A stretch of 64,000 nucleotides of DNA from Megamerina dolium. Taxonomy: Eukaryota; Arthropoda; Insecta; Diptera; Megamerinidae. The stretch lies in NCBI GenBank assembly GCA_963854835.1, contig OY978525.1:107144917-107208916 (forward strand), read 5' to 3'. Position 1 is the stretch's first letter. Each line of letters starts with the position of its first letter. The translations under genes and the position numbers were made by a program. Shown here piece after piece: positions 23,639 through 35,259 of this stretch. The notes beneath the pieces are model-generated. The model saw only the letters and a program-made list of their open reading frames with translations, did no database searches and was not told the origin of the DNA.

Positions 23639-25947
23639 TCGGTCTTTTCGAAAAAAAAAAAACGACTTTCTCAGAGAAGCATGATCATACAAATAAATAA
23701 TATCCAATTTGCTGCTTCTGTCTGACTGACTATCTTTTCAATCATCATCTACACAGCTATAAATCTTTTATAAGCTAATATGATCAAACTTGTGGAAAAA
23801 TTGTGGAAGAAATTAAAAGTGAAATGTAGACGAAAGTAACCAAACAAAAAGAGTGAGAAAAGCAAAAATCAACCCTTTCGTATAATGAATCTGAATCTGA
23901 AATGTCGCGACCTAATCGTTGGAATTTCATTTTGTGACGCCAGATGGTTTTTTTTTTCTTTTTTGCTAGACATCATTTCTAGCATACCACTTTTCTATGT
24001 ATTATCGTATACCTAATCGTCTTATAAATATATTCACGCAATATCAACTTGTTATGATCTAGGTAGCTCTCTGCTGTTGTATAATATTTTAGTCAAATAC
24101 GATTTCCTGTTTTTTTGTTTTTTCTCCTTTGACTTTATTGAGTGTTAAAGATTATTTTTGTCTTTGGTTTTTTTTTTCAAAACTCTTTTCTTTTGCCGTT
24201 TGAAAATGTTTATTGTTTTCTGGTTAATTTGTTTCAATCATATGCACCACTCATACATATTTATGTATAGGAAATATTATTTGATTACATTTCGGTTGTG
24301 AGAAAAGCGACTTGATCAAATTGAATAAAATGCAGCAGCGATTATTTAATATTCATTGCTTCAACTTGTTGATTTGTTAAATTTTCACTGTAATTTATAA
24401 TTTGTAATATAATTTAGTGTTTTTTAATGTCATTGAACATATTCATAGATTAATGAATTCCAAGGAATGGAGCGTTTATATTTCTCTAGTCTAGAACTTG
24501 AGATTTATGGTTTGGAATTTGAGAACAAAGTGAAAAAGTACGCAAACGGAAAATTTGTGAGATTTCCTAGTAATTTCCAAATTCCTTCAGTTCTGTCACT
24601 TGCCAGTAAGAACAGCTGTTTTTTCTATGTTACGAATTTCTACTAGTAGAAATATTACAACAAGCACGCGAATGTTTTACTGTCGACAATTGTTAAACGT
24701 TGTCGGTACGTAAACAAACCTTATCTCTTCTTTCTAATCAATCAACATTGCTATATCGCCCATCTCTAACATTAATAAGGAAAATAGTTTTATACACATA
24801 ATTATCAGATATATTTGAAAAAAATTGAACATATGTATAGTAGGTAGATATATTTATAAATAATACTTATGCACAGCATTTTTCCAGTGGCCAAAGAAAA
24901 TATTCATTTATACATATGTACAAATATGGATTTGAGTAACTATAATACATACATATTTCTATACAATCATAATATATAATTTGTTATTATTAAATAACTA
25001 AAATAGTTTTATATAAAATTTGTTGCATGTTATTAAATTGATAGTTTTAACCTTGTGAGAAAAAACTCTAAAATTCATTATACTATGAAATTTGTTGCAA
25101 ATGTCATGACATTGTATTTTTATTAATTCACTTTATTTTAATTTTTTAAATCACACAGTGCTGCTAATGTTTTCGAAATTAGATGCTTGGCCGTGTTAGT
25201 ATGTTAAATATTTTGTCATGCTTAAAATAATGGACAATGGCAATTTACGTCTACTTACATACATATATGTAATGAACACTTTATTAATTACACATCGTTG
25301 ACAATATTAAAGTATCGAAAACATTTGACGTTTGAAATGCTTGAAATCTTCCTCTAAGTGAAACGTTGAAATGAGAGTTTGATAGCTAATAAATAAATTA
25401 AAAATATGATATAAAATATGTATTTATTAAATGCTTAAGTATATAAAGTACATTTAGATGTATGTAAATATGGCAAAGTGATCATAAAAAAATATTCTTC
25501 ATTATTATTGTGATGGCATTCTACGTACCCATCCATATCTAGTGTATATTTGAATACATAGTAATTATTTAGTTAAAAAATACACGTCTCAATACTACGT
25601 ACTATGTCTATAATTGAACAAAATGAATTCAGTAAGTTTTGCGCCAAAACAATGGGGAAAAAAACCGAGACATCCTATGTACCTAGATTCACATTTGCAT
25701 ACAGGGTGTAGAAAACTCTATATTTTGCTTTTACATAGGCCCATATGAATATTTTTACCTCTGTATGCGCATAAATTACACGTTTGTCCATCCAACAGAG
25801 ATAAAGTACGACGCTATGTTATTTTGGTCACGTAGTAAATCGTACCGAAAAAGCACAACAATACAAAAACTTCGTCGATTTACTGTGCTTTTTATAATAA
25901 TATTGTGTCCAACAAGTATTTACAGTATTCGCTCATATACATGAGGG
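23639..25947. other. Intronic AT-rich DNA
   Basis: No gene seen. It contains the perfect palindrome TTTCTACTAGTAGAAA near 24647-24662, also present in near form inside the MITE at 11510-11776, suggesting a fragment of a related repeat around 24600-24720. Confidence 0.4.
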
Positions 25948-25950
25948 TTA

Positions 25951-26478
25951 TAGCCTAGACAGACGGCAGCCTAATTCCGGATTACCGAGTTAATTCGAAT
26001 TAACTCGGGCATTAACTGCAGCTAATCCGCATAAACTCTATGAGTTAATTCTCAAAATAAAAGAGGATTAGGTCAATTTGCGCTGGCAACACTGCTGAAA
26101 ATTGTCTCTTGTGAATTTTTCTCGATCCATTTTACAAAATATTAGGCATGTTCGCTAACAAAAAACTTTCAACAATTGGTAACAGTTTTCAACATGAGAA
26201 GCGTTGGCGAACAAATAAATCCAGCTGTCAATTATGAACGTTGAATGTCCATTTACAAGTTTCTGATAGTTTTCAGTTCACTTACTTCTTGTAGATTTTC
26301 TCATATCGAGAGTGATAGATGACAGAAATTGATAGTGATAGTAATGTAAGTGAACAGAGCTAATAAAACAGCAATCAGCTGTTTAGTTAATCCGCAATAC
26401 TGCCGTCTGTCACGTTATTATTTTATTCGGATTACGTGCGCCGGTAATCCGGAATTAGGCTGCCGTCTGTCTAGGCTA
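25951..26478. mobile_element. Harbinger-like MITE, 528 bp
   Basis: Perfect 37-bp terminal inverted repeats begin TAGCCTAGACAGACGGCAGC (25951-25987 and, inverted, 26442-26478). The trinucleotide TTA flanks both ends (25948-25950 and 26479-26481); a 3-bp TWA-type duplication is characteristic of PIF/Harbinger elements. A perfect 22-bp palindrome (25986-26007) lies just inside the left end. No coding capacity, so it depends on a transposase encoded elsewhere. The perfect ends suggest recent movement. Confidence 0.88.
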
Positions 26479-26514
26479 TTAGTTAATAACACTGTAAGGC
26501 AAATTTAGAAAAAA

Positions 26515-26712
26515 AATGATTTTACCCTCATCATCAAACGCTTGTTGGAAAGAGGGAGTGCCCCAGAGTACTGTGTTGAAGACCGTTTTGCTGCCCAGAG
26601 TCAGGATTTATTGACGAAAGAGGGCGGTTTGGAGCTGTTTTCTTGAAAACAGGAGGCTTAGGGTGGTTTTGTTGTTTAATGACCCCCACTATTTGTTCTC
26701 GGAGAACATTTA
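26515..26712 (+). repeat. Dispersed repeat, copy 2 of 2
   Basis: Second copy of the element at 6405-6606, same orientation, beginning in CTTGTTGGAAAGAGGG and sharing TGTTGAAGACCGTTTTG. It lies 36 bp after the MITE. Confidence 0.65.
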
Positions 26713-27109
26713 CCTATGACATTGCTTAGTCTACGTCTTTTTACAACCAAAATTTTAATGCTATCTATCTTACTATCGAAAATTGATTTAAAATGCTGAA
26801 TGATTCACTTTAAATCTGTTTTATGTAGGTATTTAAGTACAATTTGTCGGAACATCGAAAATAATAACCCAATGTGATTGACTTTGCTTGCTGTGCACGT
26901 TTCACTTTGTTCGTTACCGCGCTATGAACTCGTTGTTTTCGTCAAACTATCATACAACTACCAAGGGTTTTAATCAAAAGCATGCAATGTCAGTCACATT
27001 GAGCTATCATTTTAAATTCCATTTCATGAGTTATGTTTGTACCAATAACCAACAAATTTTTACCAACACTCTTTTACTGCCAAACCCCAAGACTGATAGA
27101 ATTAGAAAA

Positions 27110-27380
27110 TAGCGTCCATCAGAGAGGATTTCTGAACTCTGTGACGTAACATTGGTCTAGCTACGATGTAACGAAATCTCACCATCGCATGACGGTGTCG
27201 CTCCCGTAGCGGAGAGAATCAAATGCAATTTTGTATGTTCTCACGTACAGCAAGTACGTACGGACGCTGCGTCGGTGGCGGTAGTTGATTCCATAAAGCA
27301 ACCATTGGACCAGTGTGACGTCACATACACAGCTGATCCCTTCAAATTCACTGGGAACCGATTAGCGGCAAGAGATGGGC
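27110..27380. promoter_or_regulatory. GC-richer block with CRE palindrome
   Basis: A locally GC-rich patch upstream of ETHE1 with a CCATTGG box, the 12-bp palindrome TGTGACGTCACA (27314-27325, CRE-like) and an E-box CAGCTG. It could be regulatory or an old repeat; a similar GTGACGTCACAT occurs in the SINE copy at 62.88 kb, which weakens the regulatory reading. Confidence 0.2.
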
Positions 27381-28297
27381 GCAAACTTAGTATTATATCA
27401 TCCGTGGCTATACGCTTATGTACAATAAAATAATTTTTGTTTGACTTTTGCTAATCCACAGAGATCATATCTGTTTCTCATTTCAGTCATATTTCTCGCA
27501 GACGATGGATAACTTTTACGGAATTTGTCACTGAGGCTAGTATTTAAATTCTGCAAATCAGTCTTAAACTCTGGTTTTGGTTGATGTTTCACACAAATCT
27601 GTCGCAATTATTATTCTGATCGACCTCAAAATTTGGCCATAGTTTCATCTACTGCGTATTCATACCAAATAGTGCGATAAAAATATTGCCTTTATTTAAA
27701 GGCGCGAAAAATGATTGAAGCGTTTCGATCTGATATTTTAAAGAAATATGAATTGGCTCTTTAATCCTCAGAAATAAAAAAAAAATTATAAATCATATTA
27801 TAAAATGATAGATACGTAGTTATAGTCAAAGTTAAGATTATTGTATATTTAAAATCGACTAATTGAACATATTGCCCATCCAAAAACCTATCTAAAGCTA
27901 ATTTAAAATTTTGGATGATCTTAATTTTATCTGTAGCTACGGGCGTTAGAATTTAATATTGTGTAGTTCACATTAATAAGTGCTCACTGTATTAAGTGCA
28001 GAAAGCTTCTTAAAGCTTTTTCTTGACATGTTGTTCGATGAAAAAATCTTGTAAATTTGACAGCTACTTTGTGATTGTGTTTTAGAGACAGCTGTTGGAA
28101 TTTTTGTCGGTATGCCGGCGTATTTTCAATACAATACATTCATTTCACGTATTAGTGTTTATTAAGTTATCTTTTTGGAAATGTAAAGTATAAAACGCAT
28201 TAAACAAAAGTTAAAACACAAAAAGGAAGGTAAGTATGTGTAAATATATTTATTAAGCATTTATACAGACTATAAATTTATTTTCGATTGCAGTGTG

Positions 28298-28345
28298 ATG
28301 TCATCGTTGCCTGAAATTATCATTAAAAATTTAGTAGAAAAGTGA
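28298..28345 (+). promoter_or_regulatory. Upstream ORF in the ETHE1 leader
   Basis: The leader appears spliced: GGAAG|GTAAGTATG (donor at 28230) and TTCGATTGCAG (acceptor ending 28293). Just after this junction ATG 28298 opens a 15-codon frame (MSSLPEIIIKNLVEK) that stops at 28343-28345, 226 bases before the ETHE1 start. Such short upstream frames can lower translation of the main frame; the effect here is inference. Confidence 0.4.
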
Positions 28346-28571
28346 AAACGAAATAAACAAATAAAAGTTGTGTGAAAAGCTATTTCAAAGTGAAAAGAAA
28401 TTAAAAAAACATTTTATAAATAAACAAAACATTTCCATTTTCCATTTTCACACTTCCAAGAGAGGAATTTTAAAAGCGATTATATGTGTTTGAGCTCTCC
28501 CATTTAAGAAGTCACTTCATTATTATCAGTAGTTAAATCAGTCGTATCTGTTTAGCATTTGCGGCATCTAT

Positions 28572-30419
28572 ATGAAATTTCAAATGCTTAGTTTATGCTC
28601 GGCCTTGCGCCTGTCACTACTATTATATAAACAGCAAAACACATTGACGGCAACACGTAGAGCGCTATCAACGTTAAGCATAATAACAAAAACAAGTGCT
28701 TCTACAGCAACAAAATATACACAATTTTACGGTTCTTCTCGTTTGCATCACTGTGGTGTGGATAGTCAATTGAAAATGTTGCCACCACGAATTGTATTTT
28801 CATCAGATTTCTTTTTTCGTCAAGCAAGTGTCAACTGTCTTTTTTTTATATGTCACATTTATCTTGCAAAAAATATGTTCACGAAATTACTTTCACTAAA
28901 ATCAGGAGGTACTAAAAAAAATTTGTTTAAATGCCTACATAAATATTTAGAATTGTGAAATTAATTTTGTGATCATACTTTGCCAGAGGTGACTTGAATA
29001 AGCTAATCAATAATAAATAATTCCAATCCATTTATAGCTCTTTGATACGGAAAGTAGCACATATACCTATCTATTAGCTGATCTCAATACAAATGATGCG
29101 ATTATTATTGATCCTGTTCTCGAGCAAGCTAAACGTGATGCTCAATTGGTTAAAGATTTGGGTTTTACATTGAAGTATGCAAGTAAGTATTGAAATTGTG
29201 AAATAATTTTGGTTTATAATTGCTAGTGGTAATATATGAATATATATGATATCTCATACTAATAAATATAAATATGATTGCAATTAGTATCACTTGAATA
29301 ATACGTTTTTTAAGGTATAATTTTTTGAACAATATATTGACTTTGATATTTCAACTGCTATCTACAGTCTTATCTAGTTCAACATATTAAGTAATTAACT
29401 TATTGGTTCTAGCATAATTTCGAAACATTATTGTTTTATTATTTTAAAAGCAATCTAGTTCAACTTGATACCCCTAACAAAAAGATAATTTTTCGATTTT
29501 TATTATAATTTTTTATTGCTAAAAATGATAATAATTTTTTCGATATATTTTTTAATGAGAAATTTGAGTTAATATGCAATATAAAACAATGTATAACAGT
29601 GACTGAAAAAATAAAATCAATATTACCAATAGCAATCATAAAATAGAAAACAAAACTAAACCAAAACAATTCACAATAATTACAAATAATTATAATAAAT
29701 TGATGTTCGTAAATTGCATTACTTAATCGTATGTATAATTTCATATGTAAACAGTGAATACACATATGCATGCTGATCATATTACTGGTACTGGTTGGTT
29801 GAAACAATTATTACCCGGTTGTCAATCGGTGATATCAGCAGCAAGTGGTGCCAAAGCGGATAAGCATATTGCTGAAGGTGATCATGTGCTATTTGGACGT
29901 CATTGTATCGATACACTTGCAACTCCGGGACATACAAATGGTTGTATGACTTATGTTATACATGAACAAGGTTGTATATTCACCGGCGATACAATATTGA
30001 TACGTGGTTGTGGACGTACCGATTTTCAAGAGGGCAATTCAAAACATCTATACGAAAATGTACATGAGAAAGTGTTTACGCTACCAGATAATTTTCGTAT
30101 ATATCCAGCTCATGATTATAAGTATGAATTGAATTTTTTCTTATGGCTGAAATTGTAATTCATTTATTTTTTTTGTGAACAGAGGACAATTGGAGAGCAC
30201 AGTTTGGGAGGAGAAACATTATAATCCACGTTTAACAAAATCTCTGGATGAATTTATCAATATTATGGATAATTTGAATTTACCTTATCCAAAGAAGATT
30301 GGTAATTAATTGTATAATATTCAAAATAACGACAGATTTTCATTTTTTAAATTTTTTCCACAGATGCTTCTTTACCTGCTAATCGTGAATGTGGTCTTCA
30401 TGATATTCCAAAGGCATAA
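28572..30419 (+). CDS. ETHE1: Persulfide dioxygenase ETHE1, mitochondrial (5 coding exons)
   Basis: ETHE1 oxidises glutathione persulfide in the mitochondrial matrix, part of sulfide removal. Coding exons: 28572-28823, 29038-29182, 29755-30121, 30183-30301, 30364-30419; together 313 codons including stop (312 aa). Residues 1-70 are Ser/Thr/Arg-rich, a likely transit peptide. The fold then follows human ETHE1 closely: [87 protein letters not shown]. The iron ligands fall at His136, His192 and Asp211, spaced 56 and 19 as in the human enzyme. Intron 1 has a GC donor (CAA|GCAAGT); the others are GT-AG. A poly(A) signal AATAAA is at 30586. The gene lies inside the long intron of the PDZ gene, same strand. 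Met69 is an alternative start lacking the transit peptide. Confidence 0.95.
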
Positions 30420-30585
30420 TTACATACATAAGAATCATATGTTAGCTTTAAGAAATGATGTGATAGATGTATAGTTTATATATGAAAATGTTGTTAAATT
30501 ATAACAGCATGAGTTCGCATCAATTCGTAACTATGTTATATATATTTTTGTACAAGTAGCTATTTATTAAAATATTGATATGAAT

Positions 30586-30591
30586 AATAAA
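30586..30591 (+). terminator. ETHE1 poly(A) signal
   Basis: AATAAA 167 bp after the ETHE1 stop and about 250 bp before the next PDZ-gene exon, so ETHE1 transcripts can end before that exon. Confidence 0.55.
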
Positions 30592-30840
30592 AAAGTCGAA
30601 AATGTTATGTATGTATTGTATAAAATATAGAATGTGTGTTTTTATATGGGAAAAACAGTAGGAAAAGTAAAATGCTTCAGGCGTTATTTCATTGAATTTG
30701 AATATGATGATTTTTAGTGAGAAAAATTTTACAAAACAAATAAAAATACAAAAAAAAAAATATATATATAATTTTCCCTAAAGAAATTTCCATGAAAATA
30801 ATAAAAATTACCTTTTCATATTTTCTTTTTCCATCTAAAG

Positions 30841-33088
30841 ACAATATTGCATCCAAAGAGTTGTGCCGCAGCTGCTAAATATTCTCTACATCGTGATCAT
30901 GTAGATGGAAAAGTGTCCAATGCGGAAACAACAACGCTCAGCAGTAGTGCATCACAATGTTCCACCACAGGACGTCGTCGTAAAAGTAATTCGAACGTTC
31001 TTAATAGTGGCAATGGTGGCAGTTGTGGTGGTGGTAGTGCTAGTGCTGGTGCTGGTGCTGGTACATTATCAGCACGTGGTGTACGTAATGATTTTAAAGA
31101 ATTACGTTCAGCTTTACAAGATCGTGAGGCGGTTATACAAAATCTTCGTATACAATTGTGTCTGGGGAAACTGCCACGTCCTTCCGGTCCACCATTGGAT
31201 GAGACAGAGAAACCGGCAGCTGAACAAAAATTGCAAAAATTAAAAACCGAAGCGGAAAATAAGAAAATTAAAATTAAAAATTTAAAAACAGCTTTAGTTA
31301 ATTTAGATATAACAGAGTGAGTAGTGTAGTAGTAGCTATGTATAGTGAATGGAAAATGTATTGTGATTAATTGTATTTATTGTAGCAATATTGATACACG
31401 AATACGACAAGCAGAACTCGAGTATGCATTGGGACGTGAAGAGCTACAAATGTTATCGATAGTCGAAGAGGCCAGAGAATTGCAAGCGCGACTCGAGAAA
31501 TCAAAGCCCGAAGCGCAAACACTATTTAGGTGAGATATTTTACATGTAATTTATATGAAAAATGGTATATAAGCAATAAGAATTATCAATTTCCCCCGTC
31601 AGCATTATAAGTTCTGGTGTTGCATTAAGCTTACATGCAGTAACTGCGACCACAGGTCGTTGGGCGGCACAAATTAAAACCGATCAGCCGGGTTTCTTTA
31701 TTGACTGGGCCCTTGAGGGTGATGGCCTCTATAAGGGTGATCGTATATTGGAAGTAAATGGTAAACTGGTCAGCTGTAAAACCAAAGAAGAATTACAAAA
31801 AATGGTCGGTAATACGGGTAAATGTCAAATGGCTGTATTACGCAAAAAGACCGCACCAATACCACAAAAACCACAATTGTGCGAGCAAGAGAAAGAGAAT
31901 AGTCTACGTCTTCAGCATAGGATCTCATATTTGGAGGAGCAAGTTAAAGAATTGCAAAATTCAAAAGAACAACAATTATTCCTACAACAACAACAACAAA
32001 AGCACCAGCAGCAGCAACAGCAACAAAATACTGCTTTGACAAATGGTAATAGTGGACATGTGACTAGCATAAGTATAACATCACCACCATCACCACCTCC
32101 GGAGAAACCCCTGATCTATCAACGTGGCAATTATATAACGACTCTCGTTGGTGGCAAACCAATTGAACTATTGGGTGATGATGGTGGTGATCAGAATAAT
32201 GATGATGATCGTAATATGCTGATGAAAAGTAATTCATCGGCGCACATAACAAAAACATTAATTAAGGAAAATACACAAATGGATCTCAATAATCGTGCTG
32301 GTGGTGGTCCCATCTGTCAAATGCCACCCAAATCTCTATCCTCATCGAGAATATCAATTAATAGCGATTCAGCATATATACAACAATATAAACGTGAGAA
32401 AGACCGGTTACGTGAACGTTATGATCGTTCTGTGTGCAAAGCGAATGCCATACAACAGCAACGAGCAAATCTACATGCTCGCAGTGTGGAGCATTTAAAT
32501 CTATATAACGGGTAAGAGCATTGTATAATATGCCAAAAAAGTTCGCTCATTCATTCATTACATATTATCATTTTTCATTTTGATTATAGTTTGGAAAAAC
32601 GTCACGAATGCATACCATTAAATGAATCAAACATATTAAATGGCCTCTTACCCACAGATATGCGTAGTGTTAAATCGTTGGATTTTGATTGTGAGAATGA
32701 GGTGAAATCCATACGGGATGTAATTGCTGAATCACGATCCCACGTACGTCCAACGCCGCCTAAGAAACCTTTACGTCTGTCATTGCAACGAGCACAAAGT
32801 TTACAAACCGTTGAGTTGGTGCCAACAAATAATATGAAAAATAACAGCAACAACAACAACAAGAACAATATCAATAATAATAATATTCATAATAATAATA
32901 ATAATAATATAATAAATGAACAAGAACGTAAACGTCCATTAAAACGTGCCCATTATAAGGCCAAAGTACCAGTACTCGATATTGGTAATGGCAATGTGAA
33001 CGGTAGTGGTGGTGGCAATAGTGTGCTCATTGAAAATTGTGCTCCCTTACAGACGGCATCTTTGGGTCGACAAAAACAGAATCTATGA
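30841..33088 (+). CDS. PDZ and coiled-coil scaffold protein, coding exons 2-5
   Basis: Exons 30841-31316, 31386-31529, 31603-32511 and 32590-33088 join in one frame through GTGAGT, GTGAGA and GTAAGA donors and TAG/CAG acceptors. With exon 17724-17863 the protein is 716 aa. Residues 42-110 are Ser/Gly/Ala-rich low complexity. About 120-245 is charged and helical (KELRSALQDREAVIQNLRI, KKIKIKNLKTALVNLD, IRQAELEYALGREELQML), likely coiled coil. About 250-329 is one PDZ domain: SSGVALSLHAV, GLYKGDRILEVNG, KEELQKMVGN. A second coiled coil (LEEQVKELQNSKEQ) runs into a Gln-rich tract, then a proline motif SPPSPPPEKP. The tail has Asn-rich runs and ends SLGRQKQNL. PDZ proteins bind C-terminal peptides and organise membrane or cytoskeletal complexes. 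I cannot name the orthologue; harmonin-like or other single-PDZ scaffolds are possible. Exon 2 has no ATG of its own, supporting an upstream start. Confidence 0.88.
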
Positions 33089-34436
33089 AAATTACTAAAT
33101 GTTCTCTTTAAACGTACTGAAGAGACACATCATTAGTTATTGTATAATTTTGTACGTTCATATACATAAGTATGTATGTATGTAGTTTTATGTAAAAAGC
33201 AAAATGATTTATTTTTTTTTTTTTAAGTAAATTTATTGTATATTTAGTATAATTATTTTGTAAATTTTTTAATCAAATGAATTAACGATTGATTTTGATT
33301 AAGGCGGATATGTGCAAATTTTCAATACACAAATATTTGTACATATGTATGATAAATATTTTGTAGAATTTCAATTTCATTCAAGAGTATATTTAAAATT
33401 TTCTAACTCATAATAACAATTCTAAATAAAATACTCTTTGCATTAATTAATATTATTGAACAAATTAATAATTTCTTTGTAAATTACTAAATCAAATGGA
33501 AAACAATTAAAATGTTTATAATAATGAAAATTATCATGAAATTGTGTGTTTTAATGGAATTTTCAGAATGAAAGTAAGTTAAAAAGTAGATATTTTTATG
33601 ATATATGTAAGGCATCATAATTATAGGAATTACATGAATTAAGGTTGTACGCAATTTTTGTTTGTTTGTTAAAAATTGTGAATTATTACAAAATTTTTGC
33701 AGTATTTGGAAAAAGCTTCCTGCTTGCATATAGTGCTGTCCATCTTTTCAAACAAAAATTTTGGCAATCGAATAATTTCTTGAATACTATGTAATATTGG
33801 ATACCATTGGATACCAGTTTATATGGACACACACTACTATTATTATTATTATTTTTATTATTAGACCATACCATCAATATAGTATCATTGAAAATTATTA
33901 ATATTTTTTGTATATATATTTTTTAAGTGCATACATATATGTACATATATACATGCATAATACATAATATACCAAATTTCGCAACAGAAATCCTATAAAT
34001 TATAATATACATAATTTCGCAACTGAAATTCAATAAATTATAAATCATTTATGGCTTAAGCTTAATATAATTAAAATTTTATTTCTGAACCTAGATAATG
34101 AAAATAAAAACTATTTGTATGTATGAATATGTATAACAAAATATTTTTGGAATATTTCCATTTATCATTAATTAACCATGAAATGCATAATGTGTAAACA
34201 AATGAAATTAACAACTTGTCATACAACTTCATATTACTCATTGTCACCATAATGGAGTAAACATGTAAGTAGAGACTAAATGTTCAACTAATATAGATTA
34301 TTTGTTATATTTACAAGTATGTGCACAAATATATACTATACTCGTATATATAAATGAAAAAAAAAAAAACCCCTGTGGGGAAAAAATGTGAGATGTTTAA
34401 GAACTAATATTTACTTCAGCTAAATGTTACTGTTGG
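33089..34436. other. PDZ gene 3' UTR and intergenic AT-rich DNA
   Basis: AT-rich with AATAAA words (for example 33424-33429) that could serve as poly(A) signals. TAT/ATT trinucleotide run at 33836-33862. No further gene seen. Confidence 0.5.
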
Positions 34437-34920
34437 AATCTGATGCATAACCAAGAAAATAATCCTCGGAAAATGCTAATATAGATCTACCAAAACAACA
34501 GCTATCCTAAATGTTATTTTACATATGATTTTTCAAATTCTATGATTTTACTTTTGACCGAAAAAACTCAAATTTTAAACCACTAAAATAAAATTGCAAC
34601 GTAGTGGACCAGGAAGGGTTCTTTTGTTACTAAAGCCAAATGCTATCGTTGAAGGCTAGTTTGCTTCACCCCCAGAGACAATTAGAGTTAGAGGGTCAAA
34701 TTGTTCCGAGAAAATAATCCTCGGAAAATGTTATTATAGCTCTCGAAGACAAGAACTATTCTAAATGTAATTTTACATATTATTTTTCAAATTCTATGAA
34801 TCTACTTTTGATTTTGTAATTTTAAACCACCGTAAAATAAAATTGTGAGGAATTGGAGCAGAAAAGCATTATGGCTTTTGTTACTGTTTAAGACTAGTTG
34901 GATCACCCCCGAGAAAGTGT
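34437..34920 (+). repeat. Dispersed repeat, two tandem units of about 255 bp
   Basis: AGAAAATAATCCTCGGAAAA recurs at about 34453 and 34707, and the rest of the unit (ATTTTACATAT, TTTTCAAATTCTATGA, TTTGTTACT) follows each time. Reverse-complement relatives are at 5215-5560. Family unknown, non-coding. Confidence 0.7.
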
Positions 34921-35259
34921 GCTTCACTGGCTTAATGTCATAATAAAATTAAACGAGATCCCGAAGTCTTAGATCGTGGTTTTAAACTCTCGGAGAAAGA
35001 AATTGAACAGCAAAACAATTCTTTTTTATCGACAATAGCAATTTGACGTGAACAAGTTCTGGAAGACCTGTGTGAAAGAATGATCTTGCCACTCTCAGCT
35101 CATATAAACATACAACATGGGCTGAAAAGCCCCGAGCATTTTTAATAGTTGGCGCCACTAGCAAATGATCACGGCTCACTCCGAGATGCTCATCTTTCAC
35201 TAGTTTATATATGAAGTTTCAAGACATTTCGTGGATTCGTTTACAAGCTATGTATAGTC

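Larger units (their letters stand above)
17864..30840 (+). other. Long intron of the PDZ gene hosting ETHE1 and transposon relics
   Basis: If exon 17724-17863 joins exon 30841, this 12,977-bp intron holds a mariner relic (18030-18975), another transposase relic (20150-21270), a possible alternative first exon (21534-21840), a Harbinger-type MITE (25951-26478), a dispersed repeat (26515-26712) and the whole ETHE1 gene on the same strand. Donor GTAAGT and acceptor TTTTCCATCTAAAG are seen; the AAG acceptor is less common but has a good pyrimidine tract. Confidence 0.5.

Noticed and set aside
27416..27607. 63-codon minus-strand frame
   Set aside because: No splice context or family; probably chance.
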